From Eubacteriaceae bacterium (GTDB lineage: Bacteria > Bacillota > Clostridia > Lachnospirales > Lachnospiraceae), in the NCBI GenBank assembly GCA_902362455.1, contig CABIWJ010000004.1, positions 266,349 through 330,348 of the forward strand: DNA of 64,000 nt, written 5' to 3'. This document shows positions 43,225 through 52,396 of this stretch, in pieces. Each line of letters opens with the position of its first letter. Positions within the stretch are counted from its first letter, which is position 1. A program made the position numbers and the translations under genes. The notes beneath the pieces were generated by a model. That model searched no databases and had not been told where the DNA came from. It saw nothing but the letters and a program-made list of their open reading frames with translations.

Positions 43225-44676
43225 ATGAACGAAATTAACCTTGATTTAGTAGATATATCAACCGAGGCACCATTAGAAGAACCGGCAAGACAATATTACT
43301 ATATGGCAAAATGCAGAGAAATAATCCGTAAGAAGAGCGAACTGTTAAGACGTCCTCTTTATTGTCAGATTCAGACATTTGGTTGTCAGATGAATGCCAG
43401 AGATTCAGAAAAATTAACAGGTATTCTTGAGGCAATAGGCTATGTGCTTACTACTTCAAATGAAGAACCTGATTTTATCTTATATAATACCTGCACCGTC
43501 AGAGAAAATGCTAATCTAAAAGTATATGGACATCTTGGTAATTTGAAGAAATTGAAGAATAAGAACCCTGAAATGATTATTTCATTATGTGGTTGTATGA
43601 TGCAGGAAGAAACAGTAGTTGAGAAAATTAAAAGCAGCTACCGTTTTGTTGACCTAATATTTGGAACGCATAATATATTTAAGTTAGCAGAACTTCTATA
43701 TGAGAAATTCACAACTGGAAACAGTGTTATTGAGATATGGAAAGATACAGATAAGATTGTTGAAGAACTTCCTATTGACCGTAAATATCCATTCAAATCA
43801 GGTGTAAATATTATGTTTGGCTGCAATAACTTTTGTAGTTATTGTATAGTGCCTTATGTAAGAGGTCGTGAAAGAAGCAGAAAGCCTGAAGATATTATAG
43901 AAGAGATTAAAAAATTAGTTGCAGATGGCGTTGTGGAGGTGATGTTACTCGGACAAAATGTCAATTCTTATGGCAAAAACCTAGAAAATGGAATCTCATT
44001 TGCCGAACTTCTTAAACGTGTAGAAGAAATAGATGGATTAGAGCGAATCAGATTTATGACTTCACACCCTAAAGATTTATCAGATGATTTGATTGAAGTT
44101 ATGAAGAACTCAAAGAAGATATGCAGACAGCTACATCTTCCATTACAATCAGGAAGCAGTCGTATTCTTAAAATAATGAACAGACATTATGATAAGGAGA
44201 AATACCTAGATCTTGCATTAAAGATTAGAAGAGAAATACCTGATATGGCATTATCTACTGATATTATTGTAGGTTTTCCAGGTGAAACAGAGGAGGACTT
44301 CTTAGAGACATTAGATGTAGTTAAGAAAGTAAGATATGACAGTGCATATACTTTCATATATTCGAAGAGAACAGGCACACCTGCTGCTAAAATGGAAAAT
44401 CAGGTTCCGGAAGATGTGGTTAAGGACAGATTTAACAGATTATTAGAAGTAGTTCAGGAGATTTCTAATGAAAATACAGGTAAATATGTTGGAGAGACTA
44501 TGGAAGTATTAGTTGAAGAAGTAAATGACCATGATTCCTCATTAGTTACTGGTAAATTAAGTAACAGCACAACAGTGCATTTTAAAGGAACTAAAGATTT
44601 AATCGGTAAGATTGTAAATGTACACTTAGATGAAGCTAAAGGCTTTTATTACTTTGGCACAATGGTTGAAGAATAA
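43225..44676 (+). CDS. miaB: tRNA-2-methylthio-N6-dimethylallyladenosine synthase
   Basis: A 483-residue radical SAM methylthiotransferase that acts on i6A37 of tRNA. The N-terminal UPF0004 domain has the three cysteines in 'FGCQMNARDSEK', 'NTCTVREN' and 'LCGCMMQE'; the radical SAM motif is CNNFCSYCIVPYVRGRE; a C-terminal TRAM domain follows. About 45 residues precede the first domain, as in many clostridial MiaB. The substrate is made by MiaA, encoded at 51305. AAAGGA precedes the start. Confidence 0.96.
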   Translation: MNEINLDLVDISTEAPLEEPARQYYYMAKCREIIRKKSELLRRPLYCQIQTFGCQMNARDSEKLTGILEAIGYVLTTSNEEPDFILYNTCTVRENANLKVYGHLGNLKKLKNKNPEMIISLCGCMMQEETVVEKIKSSYRFVDLIFGTHNIFKLAELLYEKFTTGNSVIEIWKDTDKIVEELPIDRKYPFKSGVNIMFGCNNFCSYCIVPYVRGRERSRKPEDIIEEIKKLVADGVVEVMLLGQNVNSYGKNLENGISFAELLKRVEEIDGLERIRFMTSHPKDLSDDLIEVMKNSKKICRQLHLPLQSGSSRILKIMNRHYDKEKYLDLALKIRREIPDMALSTDIIVGFPGETEEDFLETLDVVKKVRYDSAYTFIYSKRTGTPAAKMENQVPEDVVKDRFNRLLEVVQEISNENTGKYVGETMEVLVEEVNDHDSSLVTGKLSNSTTVHFKGTKDLIGKIVNVHLDEAKGFYYFGTMVEE

Positions 44677-44734
44677 TAGTGGCAAAAATAAAAAAGAAGC
44701 AGGAAATAAGAATAAAGAAATAAAAAGAAGTAAC

Positions 44735-44782
44735 AAGAAAAGAATGAAGAAAAGAATGAAGAAAAGAATGAAGAAAAGAAAG
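44735..44782. repeat. Four-unit 12-bp tandem array before sulP
   Basis: Three identical AAGAAAAGAATG units (44735-44770) and a fourth that ends in AAAG. The array contains an in-frame ATG in each unit and encodes, in one frame, a Lys/Arg-rich peptide (repeating MKKR) stopping at 44791, seven bases before the sulP ATG. Purine-only sequence extends upstream. Confidence 0.8.
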
Positions 44783-44798
44783 TGTTTGTGAAAAAGTT

Positions 44799-46469
44799 AT
44801 GAATTATATTAAACCAAAATTATTTTCGGTAATGAAAGATTATACTAAAGAACAGTTTGTTAAAGACGTAGTGGCAGGCATAATTGTTGCAATTATTGCA
44901 TTACCATTATCAATTGCGTTAGCACTTGCATCAGGAGTAACTCCGGAAATGGGATTATATACAGCGATAGTTGCTGGTTTTATCATCTCATTTTTCGGTG
45001 GAAGTCGTGTCCAGATTGCAGGACCAACAGCGGCATTTGCAACAATTGTAGCAGGAATCGTGGCTACAGAGGGAATTGACGGATTAATAATTGCTACCAT
45101 AATGGCAGGTATTATTCTTGTATTAATGGGATTGTTCAAATTCGGAAGCCTGATTAAATTCATACCACTTACCATAACTACTGGTTTTACAAGTGGTATT
45201 GCAGTTACTATTTTCATTGGTCAGATTAAAGATTTTTTAGGACTTACATTTAAGCAGACTAAAGAGCCTCTGATAGAGACTATGGATAAAGTTAAGATGA
45301 TTGGAAGCTGCATTAATACTGTTAATGTATCAGCTTTAATAATAGGACTTGTGGCATTATTAATATTAATAATATGGCCAAAGATTAATAAGATAATTCC
45401 TCCATCATTAATAGCTATTATTATAACTGCTGCAGCAGTAAAATTATTATCACTTGATGTAAATACAATTGGTTCATTGTATACAATTTCATCAAAGTTA
45501 CCACATTTTAATATGCCTGCATTTTCATTTGAAAAAATACGTTTATTATTACCTAATGCATTTACAATAGCGATACTTGCAGCTATTGAGTCACTTCTTT
45601 CCTGTGTAGTTGCAGACGGTATGATTGGAAGCAGGCATAAATCAAATGCTGAACTTGTGGCACAGGGCTTAGGTAATATCGGTAGTGCATTTTTCGGTGG
45701 AATACCTGCAACAGGTGCGATAGCAAGAACGGCTGCGAATGTTAAAAATGGAGGTAGAACTCCTATAGCAGGAATAGTTCATTCTATAACACTTGCACTT
45801 ATATTAGTGATTTTGATGCCATATGCGGCACTTATTCCTATGCCTTGCATTGCAGCAATATTATTTATGGTTGCTTATAATATGTGTGAATGGAGAAAAT
45901 TTCTCAATATATGTAAAACAGCACCAAAAAGTGATATACTTGTACTCATCTTAACTTTTGTGTTAACAGTAGTATTTGATTTAGTAGTAGCAATAGGTGT
46001 CGGTATTGTCTTAACCTGTCTGTTATTTATGAAGAGAATGTCAGAGGTTACATATGTACATGGCTGGAAATATATAGACGAAGATGAAGAAGATACCGAA
46101 GATGAAGATGCAATAGGCCTGAAAGTTGTGCCAAAAGGAACACATGTATTCGAAATTAACGGACCAATGTTCTTTGGCGCAGCAGATAAATTTATGGAGG
46201 TTGTATCTGAAACTGAAGGAGATGTACTTATTATCAGAATGAGAGGAGTGCCTGCACTAGATGTTACAGCATATCAGACACTTTTAAATATCTTAAAAAC
46301 ATGTAAAGCAAATGGAATGACACTTGTACTCTCGCACATTAATGAACAACCAAAACACGTATTTGAAAAAGCAGGCTTTATAGAAATGGTCGGAGAAGAG
46401 AATATTTGTCCAAACATTGATGCAGCAATAGAAAGAGCAAATGAAATACATTCGAAAAACGGAGGTTGA
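44799..46469 (+). CDS. SulP family anion transporter with STAS domain
   Basis: A 556-residue SLC26/SulP transporter. The N-terminal membrane domain has about 12 helices with the family signature 'GIIVAIIALPLSIALALASGVTPEMGLYTAIVAGF' and 'GSRVQIAGPTAAFATIVAGI'. A cytoplasmic STAS domain (about residues 443-550) includes the 'RMRGVPALDVTAYQTL' strand/loop. The substrate could be sulfate, bicarbonate or another anion and is not decided by sequence. The upstream ribosome binding site is poor. Its stop codon is one base before the mutS ATG. Confidence 0.93.
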   Translation: MNYIKPKLFSVMKDYTKEQFVKDVVAGIIVAIIALPLSIALALASGVTPEMGLYTAIVAGFIISFFGGSRVQIAGPTAAFATIVAGIVATEGIDGLIIATIMAGIILVLMGLFKFGSLIKFIPLTITTGFTSGIAVTIFIGQIKDFLGLTFKQTKEPLIETMDKVKMIGSCINTVNVSALIIGLVALLILIIWPKINKIIPPSLIAIIITAAAVKLLSLDVNTIGSLYTISSKLPHFNMPAFSFEKIRLLLPNAFTIAILAAIESLLSCVVADGMIGSRHKSNAELVAQGLGNIGSAFFGGIPATGAIARTAANVKNGGRTPIAGIVHSITLALILVILMPYAALIPMPCIAAILFMVAYNMCEWRKFLNICKTAPKSDILVLILTFVLTVVFDLVVAIGVGIVLTCLLFMKRMSEVTYVHGWKYIDEDEEDTEDEDAIGLKVVPKGTHVFEINGPMFFGAADKFMEVVSETEGDVLIIRMRGVPALDVTAYQTLLNILKTCKANGMTLVLSHINEQPKHVFEKAGFIEMVGEENICPNIDAAIERANEIHSKNGG

Positions 46470-46470
46470 C

Positions 46471-49119
46471 ATGGGGCAGTTATCACCAATGATGCAAAAA
46501 TATATGGAAACAAAGGAGCAATATAAGGACTGTATTCTGTTCTACAGATTAGGCGACTTTTATGAGATGTTTTTTGATGATGCAATCTTAGCTTCTAAAG
46601 AGTTAGAATTGACACTTACAGGTAAGGACTGTGGACTTGAAGAACGTGCGCCTATGTGTGGAATACCTTATCATGCTGTAGATACATATTTGAGCAAACT
46701 TGTTGAAAAAGGATATAAAGTTGCTATAGGTGAACAGGTAGAAGATCCTAAGCTGGCAAAGGGGTTAGTTAAACGTGAAGTAATAAGAGTGGTTACTCCG
46801 GGAACTAATCTTAATACTTCATCAATGGACGAAACAAAAAATAATTATCTTATGTGTATATCATATCTTGATGATAAATTTGGAATTGCAATAACTGATA
46901 TTACAACTGGAGATTTTATGGTAACAGAGGTCAATTCTAGGAGGTCATTATTAGATGAAATTAATAAGTTTATGCCATCAGAGATAGTAGTTAATTCACC
47001 ATTTTATCTGACTGGTATAGATACTGATGATTTGAAGAACAGACTTAACATATGCATATTTACATTAGATTCATGGTATTTTGATGAAGAGATGTGTGTA
47101 AATACCTTAAAAGACCATTTTCATGTAATGAATTTATCAGGATTAGGACTTGATGATTATCCTACAGGCACAATTGCAGCAGGTGCATTGATGAAATATC
47201 TGCTCGAAACACAGAAGATATCATTATCACATATTATTGCGATATCTCCTTATTCTACTGGAAAATATATGATAATTGATACATCTACCAGAAGAAATCT
47301 TGAATTAACGGAGACACTTCGTGAGAAACAGAAACGTGGCTCACTTCTGTGGGTTCTTGATAAGACTAAGACAGCAATGGGTGCAAGAACCTTAAGACAA
47401 TACATAGAACAGCCTCTTGTTAAGAAAGAAGATATAATAAAGCGTCAGGAGGCTATTGCAGAGATTAATGATGACTTAATTACAAGAGAAGAGATAAGAG
47501 AATATCTTAATCCGGTATATGATTTAGAAAGATTAATAAGCCGTATTTCGTATCAGTCAGCTAATCCGAGAGACTTAATAGCATTCAGAAATTCGTTAGA
47601 GTTATTACCTCATATTAAAAATCAGATGAAGTCATATAAATCAGAAGAATTATCCGGATTATATAATAAGTTTGATGTGCTTGAAGACTTATACGAACTT
47701 GTCAGAGATTCAATTATGGAAGAGCCACCTGTAACTATTCGTGAGGGTGGAATAATTAAAGATGGATATTCAGAAGAAATCGACAGATTGAGAAAAGCCA
47801 AGACAGAGGGTAAGAACTGGATTGCAGATTTAGAAGCAAAAGAAAAGGAAAGAACCGGAATAAAGAGTTTAAAGATTAAATATAATAAGGTATTTGGATA
47901 TTATATAGAAGTTACTAATTCATTTAAGGATTTAGTACCTGATAATTATACAAGAAAACAGACATTAGCTAATGCAGAACGCTATATTACCGATGAATTA
48001 AAGAATTTAGAGGATATAATTCTTGGCGCAGAAGAGAAACTTTCTGCTATTGAATATGATAAATTCTGCCTTATAAGAAATACTATAGCTGATGAAGTTG
48101 TAAGAATTAAACATACAGCTAAAATAGTTGCCAGGATTGATGTATATGCATCACTTGCATATGTGGCAGAGCATAATAATTTCGTCAGACCATCAATTAA
48201 TGAAAAAGGCATTATTGATATTAAAAACGGTCGTCATCCTGTAGTTGAAAAGATGATGAATGGTTCAATGTTTGTTGAAAATGATACTTATTTAGATAAG
48301 CATAATAACAGAATTTCGATAATAACAGGTCCTAATATGGCAGGTAAATCTACATATATGAGACAGACGGCATTAATTGTATTAATGGCACAGATTGGCT
48401 CATTTGTTCCTGCAAGCTCTGCTAATATCGGAATATGTGACAGAATTTTTACCAGAGTCGGAGCCTCTGATGATTTGGCATCGGGACAGAGTACATTTAT
48501 GGTGGAGATGACAGAGGTTGCTAATATCCTTAGAAATGCTACTTCTAACAGTTTACTTATCCTTGATGAAATAGGACGAGGTACAAGTACTTTTGATGGC
48601 CTTAGTATTGCATGGGCTGTAGTTGAACATATAAGCAATACAAAGCTTCTAGGTGCAAAGACACTATTTGCCACGCATTATCATGAACTTACCGAATTAG
48701 AGGGTACTTTAGCGGGCGTAAATAACTATTGTATAGCAGTTAAGGAACAGGGCGATGATATCGTATTCTTAAGAAAAATTGTCAAAGGCGGTGCTGATAA
48801 GAGTTATGGTATACAGGTTGCTAAACTTGCAGGAATACCGGAGTCAGTTATATTACGTGCTAAAGAGATTGCGATGGAATTATCGGATGCTGACATAAGT
48901 GCGAGGGCTAAAGAGATTGCGATTTCGTCTAAACCGGCAATTAAGAATAAGCAATTTGTTAAAGATGATACAGATGCAACCCAGATGTCATTATTTGATA
49001 CTGTTAAAGATGATGACATTATAAACGAATTAAAAGAGTTAGATATATCTAATATGACACCTATGGATGCATTAAATACATTATATAAACTTCAAAATAA
49101 GTTAAGGAACCGTTGGTAA
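46471..49119 (+). CDS. mutS: DNA mismatch repair protein MutS
   Basis: An 882-residue MutS that recognises mismatches. The start at 46471 (MGQLSPMMQKYMETK) has CGGAGG upstream; an in-frame ATG at 46441 is inside sulP. The mismatch-binding Phe-x-Glu is in 'LGDFYEMFFDDA' (about residue 30). The ATPase domain has GPNMAGKSTYMRQ and LDEIGRGTSTFDGLS. mutL follows after 40 bases; a MutH is not expected because MutL carries the endonuclease. Confidence 0.97.
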   Translation: MGQLSPMMQKYMETKEQYKDCILFYRLGDFYEMFFDDAILASKELELTLTGKDCGLEERAPMCGIPYHAVDTYLSKLVEKGYKVAIGEQVEDPKLAKGLVKREVIRVVTPGTNLNTSSMDETKNNYLMCISYLDDKFGIAITDITTGDFMVTEVNSRRSLLDEINKFMPSEIVVNSPFYLTGIDTDDLKNRLNICIFTLDSWYFDEEMCVNTLKDHFHVMNLSGLGLDDYPTGTIAAGALMKYLLETQKISLSHIIAISPYSTGKYMIIDTSTRRNLELTETLREKQKRGSLLWVLDKTKTAMGARTLRQYIEQPLVKKEDIIKRQEAIAEINDDLITREEIREYLNPVYDLERLISRISYQSANPRDLIAFRNSLELLPHIKNQMKSYKSEELSGLYNKFDVLEDLYELVRDSIMEEPPVTIREGGIIKDGYSEEIDRLRKAKTEGKNWIADLEAKEKERTGIKSLKIKYNKVFGYYIEVTNSFKDLVPDNYTRKQTLANAERYITDELKNLEDIILGAEEKLSAIEYDKFCLIRNTIADEVVRIKHTAKIVARIDVYASLAYVAEHNNFVRPSINEKGIIDIKNGRHPVVEKMMNGSMFVENDTYLDKHNNRISIITGPNMAGKSTYMRQTALIVLMAQIGSFVPASSANIGICDRIFTRVGASDDLASGQSTFMVEMTEVANILRNATSNSLLILDEIGRGTSTFDGLSIAWAVVEHISNTKLLGAKTLFATHYHELTELEGTLAGVNNYCIAVKEQGDDIVFLRKIVKGGADKSYGIQVAKLAGIPESVILRAKEIAMELSDADISARAKEIAISSKPAIKNKQFVKDDTDATQMSLFDTVKDDDIINELKELDISNMTPMDALNTLYKLQNKLRNRW

Positions 49120-49158
49120 TAGTTGTTAATGTTTAGAAATAAAAGGATGAGGTGAACT

Positions 49159-51135
49159 ATGGCACATATAAATGTTCTTGATAAATCTACTGTGGATAAG
49201 ATTGCAGCCGGAGAGGTTGTAGACAGACCATCATCAATTGTTAAGGAAGTTTTAGAAAATGCAATTGATGCCAGGGCAACTGCGGTTACGGTTGAGATAA
49301 AAGATGGTGGTATTTCATTTATCAGAATTACGGATAATGGACAGGGAATAGAAAAAGATGATATAAAAAATGCTTTTTTAAGACATGCTACTAGCAAAAT
49401 TAAGAATGTAGAAGATTTATTAAGTGCCAGTTCGTTAGGATTTCGTGGAGAGGCATTATCAAGTATTGCTGCCGTTACACAGTTAGAATGTATTACGAAG
49501 ACTCCTTCTGATTTAACAGGAATACGATATGTGATTGAGGGTGGAGAAGAAAAATGTCTTGAGGAAGTCGGTGCACCTACAGGAACAACATTTATTATAA
49601 GAAATTTGTTCTATAATACACCAGCACGACGTAAATTTTTAAAATCAGCTACAACAGAGGCATCATATATAAGTAGCATAGTGGAGAAAATTGCCCTTTC
49701 ACATCCAGAAGTTTCAATCAGGTTTATTAACAATAATCAAAATAAACTTCATACATCGGGTAATAATAAATTAAATGAAATTATATATTCTATATATGGA
49801 CGAGATGTTGCTGCAAATATATTAGAGATAGACGATATAGCAATGAATATGCATCTTACAGGATATATCGGGAAACCGATTGTCTCAAGAGGCAACAGAA
49901 ATAATATGGTATACTTCATTAATGGCAGATTTATAAAAAGTAAAATTATAAATAATGCAATTGAGGAAGCATATAAGCCATATATGATGCAGCATAATTA
50001 TCCATTCTGTGTATTACATTTTCAGATAGACAACTATCTTATAGATGTAAATGTTCATCCGTCTAAAATGGAGATTCGTTTTGAGAATCCAATGGATATA
50101 TATAATATTTTCTATAATGCGATTTCGGCAGCACTTAGCAGACGTGAATTAATTCCTGAGGTAGCAGAGGCAGATTCGGGTAATTCTAAGAAAGCTCATG
50201 TACAAACTATTACAAATAATGTCAATAATATTGAAAGCAATATAAATAACATTGAAAACAATGTGAAAAATATTGAGAATATTGAAAACGATGTGAAAAA
50301 TATTGAGAATATTGCAAATGCGATTACAACAAAGGAAAAACAACAGCCTAAAAGACATATAAGAGAACCTGAACCATTTGAAATCAGAAGAAATATGTTA
50401 AATGATATAGAAAGGGTCTCATATGCTTCAGAAAATGATAGCGTAGCAGATATATCTATGGTTGCTGATGGTGCAGATGATTATAATGCAATACCAGTAC
50501 AGGGGCAGACTGAACAGATAGATTTATTCAATGATGTTTTCTTGTCTAAAAAAGAACGTAAGAAGCATAAAATGATAGGACAACTTTTCGATACTTACTG
50601 GCTTATTGAGTATGATAACAATTTATATATAATTGACCAGCATGCGGCTCATGAAAAGGTACTATACGAAAAGACGTTGAAGTCATTTAAGAATAAAGAG
50701 ATTACCTCGCAGCAGATTAATCCTCCGATTATACTTACATTATCAATGGAGGAGGAAAATATAATTAACAGATTCAGTGATGAATTCGAAAGATTCGGCT
50801 ATGAAATCGAGCCATTTGGTGGTAAGGACTATGCTGTACGTGCTGTACCTGCTAATCTGTATTCTATTGGACAGAAAGAACTATTAATGAGTCTTATTGA
50901 TTCACTTACAGAGACTTCTGCAGAATTAAAATCAGATTTAATAACAGAGAAGATTGCTTCAATGTCCTGCAAGGCAGCAGTTAAAGGTAATAATCGTCTA
51001 TCAGTTGAAGAGGCTAATGCATTAATAGAACAATTATTGCAACTAGACAATCCTTATAATTGTCCTCATGGACGACCTACTATTATATCAATGAGTAAAT
51101 ATGAAATTGAGAAGAAATTCAAAAGAATAGTGTAA
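49159..51135 (+). CDS. mutL: DNA mismatch repair protein MutL
   Basis: A 658-residue MutL. The N-terminal GHKL ATPase has 'GEVVDRPSSIVKEVLENAIDA', DNGQGI and GFRGEAL. The C-terminal domain contains the endonuclease motif DQHAAHEKVLYE and the metal-site 'SMSCKAAVKGN' and CPHGRPT, so it is a nicking MutL, consistent with no mutH. The linker (about residues 350-395) is Asn/Ile/Glu-rich and includes an exact-phase 30-bp tandem duplication. Start preceded by AAGGATGAGG. Confidence 0.96.
   Translation: MAHINVLDKSTVDKIAAGEVVDRPSSIVKEVLENAIDARATAVTVEIKDGGISFIRITDNGQGIEKDDIKNAFLRHATSKIKNVEDLLSASSLGFRGEALSSIAAVTQLECITKTPSDLTGIRYVIEGGEEKCLEEVGAPTGTTFIIRNLFYNTPARRKFLKSATTEASYISSIVEKIALSHPEVSIRFINNNQNKLHTSGNNKLNEIIYSIYGRDVAANILEIDDIAMNMHLTGYIGKPIVSRGNRNNMVYFINGRFIKSKIINNAIEEAYKPYMMQHNYPFCVLHFQIDNYLIDVNVHPSKMEIRFENPMDIYNIFYNAISAALSRRELIPEVAEADSGNSKKAHVQTITNNVNNIESNINNIENNVKNIENIENDVKNIENIANAITTKEKQQPKRHIREPEPFEIRRNMLNDIERVSYASENDSVADISMVADGADDYNAIPVQGQTEQIDLFNDVFLSKKERKKHKMIGQLFDTYWLIEYDNNLYIIDQHAAHEKVLYEKTLKSFKNKEITSQQINPPIILTLSMEEENIINRFSDEFERFGYEIEPFGGKDYAVRAVPANLYSIGQKELLMSLIDSLTETSAELKSDLITEKIASMSCKAAVKGNNRLSVEEANALIEQLLQLDNPYNCPHGRPTIISMSKYEIEKKFKRIV
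50251..50310 (+). repeat. mutL: Tandem 30-bp duplication within mutL
   Basis: Two adjacent 30-base copies (50251-50280 and 50281-50310) differ at one base and encode IENNVKNIEN and IENDVKNIEN in the MutL linker. The flanking sequence is also AT-rich and near-repetitive. It keeps the frame, so the protein is not disrupted. Confidence 0.9.
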
Positions 51136-51149
51136 CAGAACAGAGGATA

Positions 51150-51294
51150 GTGTGAAAGAATTGTGCTGATGCACCAATTCTTTCACACAGCTATTTGTTT
51201 CAGAGCGAAAACAAATAGCTGTTTATGGCAAGTCAGAAATCGCCTACGCGAATTTCTGACCGCCTCTTTGCGACAAGTTGCTCAGAATAGAGGA
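51150..51294 (+). repeat. Modular hairpin element with built-in Shine-Dalgarno, copy D (longest)
   Basis: Three successive perfect hairpins: a 14-bp stem (51150-51163 with 51175-51188), a 12-bp stem (51189-51200 with 51209-51220) and a 9-bp stem (51232-51240 with 51252-51260). The tail has CCTCT (51262-51266) complementary to AGAGG (51289-51293) with the small GCGA-caag-TTGC stem between. AGAGGA is the likely ribosome binding site of miaA (ATG 51305). Confidence 0.82.
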
Positions 51295-51304
51295 TTAGTG
51301 AAAA

Positions 51305-52273
51305 ATGAATAATCTAAATAAGAAACCATTAGTTATAATAACAGGACCGACAGGTGTTGGTAAAACGGATATATCGATTGATATTGCTAAGAAAATTAAT
51401 GGTGAAATTATAAGTGCAGATTCGATACAGATATATAAATATATGGATATAGGTTCGGCTAAAATAACTAAAGAGGAAATGGATGGAATAAAGCATTATC
51501 TGGTAGATGAACTTAATCCTGATGAAGAGTTCAATGTGTATATGTTTAAAACAATGTCTAAGAGAGCTATGGAAGAAATATATGCTAAAGGTAAAATTCC
51601 GATAATTGTTGGAGGAACTGGCTTCTATATACAGAGTATACTTTATGATATTGAGTTTTCTGATGAAGAAGAGAAAGATGATAGTATCCGTAAGAAGTAT
51701 GAGCAGTTAGCAAAGGAAAAAGGCAATTTATATGTCCATAAGCTTTTAGAAGAGGTAGATAAGGAGTCAGCAGATTCAATACATGAGAATAATTTAAAAC
51801 GTGTAATTCGTGCCTTAGAATATTTTGAAGTGAATCACGAAAAGATTTCTGTTCATAATTCCAGGGAAGCTTCTAAGAAATCACCATATAATTTCGTCTA
51901 TTTTGTACTTAACAGGCAGAGAGATGTGTTATATGAAAGAATAGATAAGCGTGTAGATATGATGATTGAACAGGGACTTGTAAATGAAGTTAAGAATCTG
52001 TTGAATTTAGGATACATGCCTGACTTAGTATCTATGCAGGGCTTAGGATATAAGGAAATTGTTGCATATCTTAATGGAGAATATACATTAGATGAAGCAG
52101 TTGAGATAATTAAGCGAGATACAAGACATTTTGCAAAACGCCAGCTTACGTGGTTCAGACGTGAGAAAGAAGTTACTTTTATGAATTATGAAGATTATGG
52201 TAATGACAAAGGATTAGTTAGTAATGCTATGGTTGAAATAATGCATAAAAAAGCAATAATAGATAATAATTAA
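51305..52273 (+). CDS. miaA: tRNA dimethylallyltransferase
   Basis: A 322-residue MiaA that adds a dimethylallyl group to A37 of tRNA, the substrate of MiaB. Motifs: Walker A GPTGVGKTDISI, 'SADSIQIYKYMDIGSAK', 'IPIIVGGTGFYIQS' and 'KRDTRHFAKRQLTWFR', the tRNA-binding/active-site block. The ATG is preceded by the repeat-borne AGAGGA. It continues the mutS-mutL-miaA order. Confidence 0.96.
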   Translation: MNNLNKKPLVIITGPTGVGKTDISIDIAKKINGEIISADSIQIYKYMDIGSAKITKEEMDGIKHYLVDELNPDEEFNVYMFKTMSKRAMEEIYAKGKIPIIVGGTGFYIQSILYDIEFSDEEEKDDSIRKKYEQLAKEKGNLYVHKLLEEVDKESADSIHENNLKRVIRALEYFEVNHEKISVHNSREASKKSPYNFVYFVLNRQRDVLYERIDKRVDMMIEQGLVNEVKNLLNLGYMPDLVSMQGLGYKEIVAYLNGEYTLDEAVEIIKRDTRHFAKRQLTWFRREKEVTFMNYEDYGNDKGLVSNAMVEIMHKKAIIDNN

Positions 52274-52396
52274 ATAACATTTATTATTGAATATAAATAT
52301 CATGGTATCAGAATAGTGCATTTGTTCTAAGCACGGCTAAAATTTTGATGTCGAAATTTATAAATATTATATTAATAGAAAGTATAGAGAAAAACA

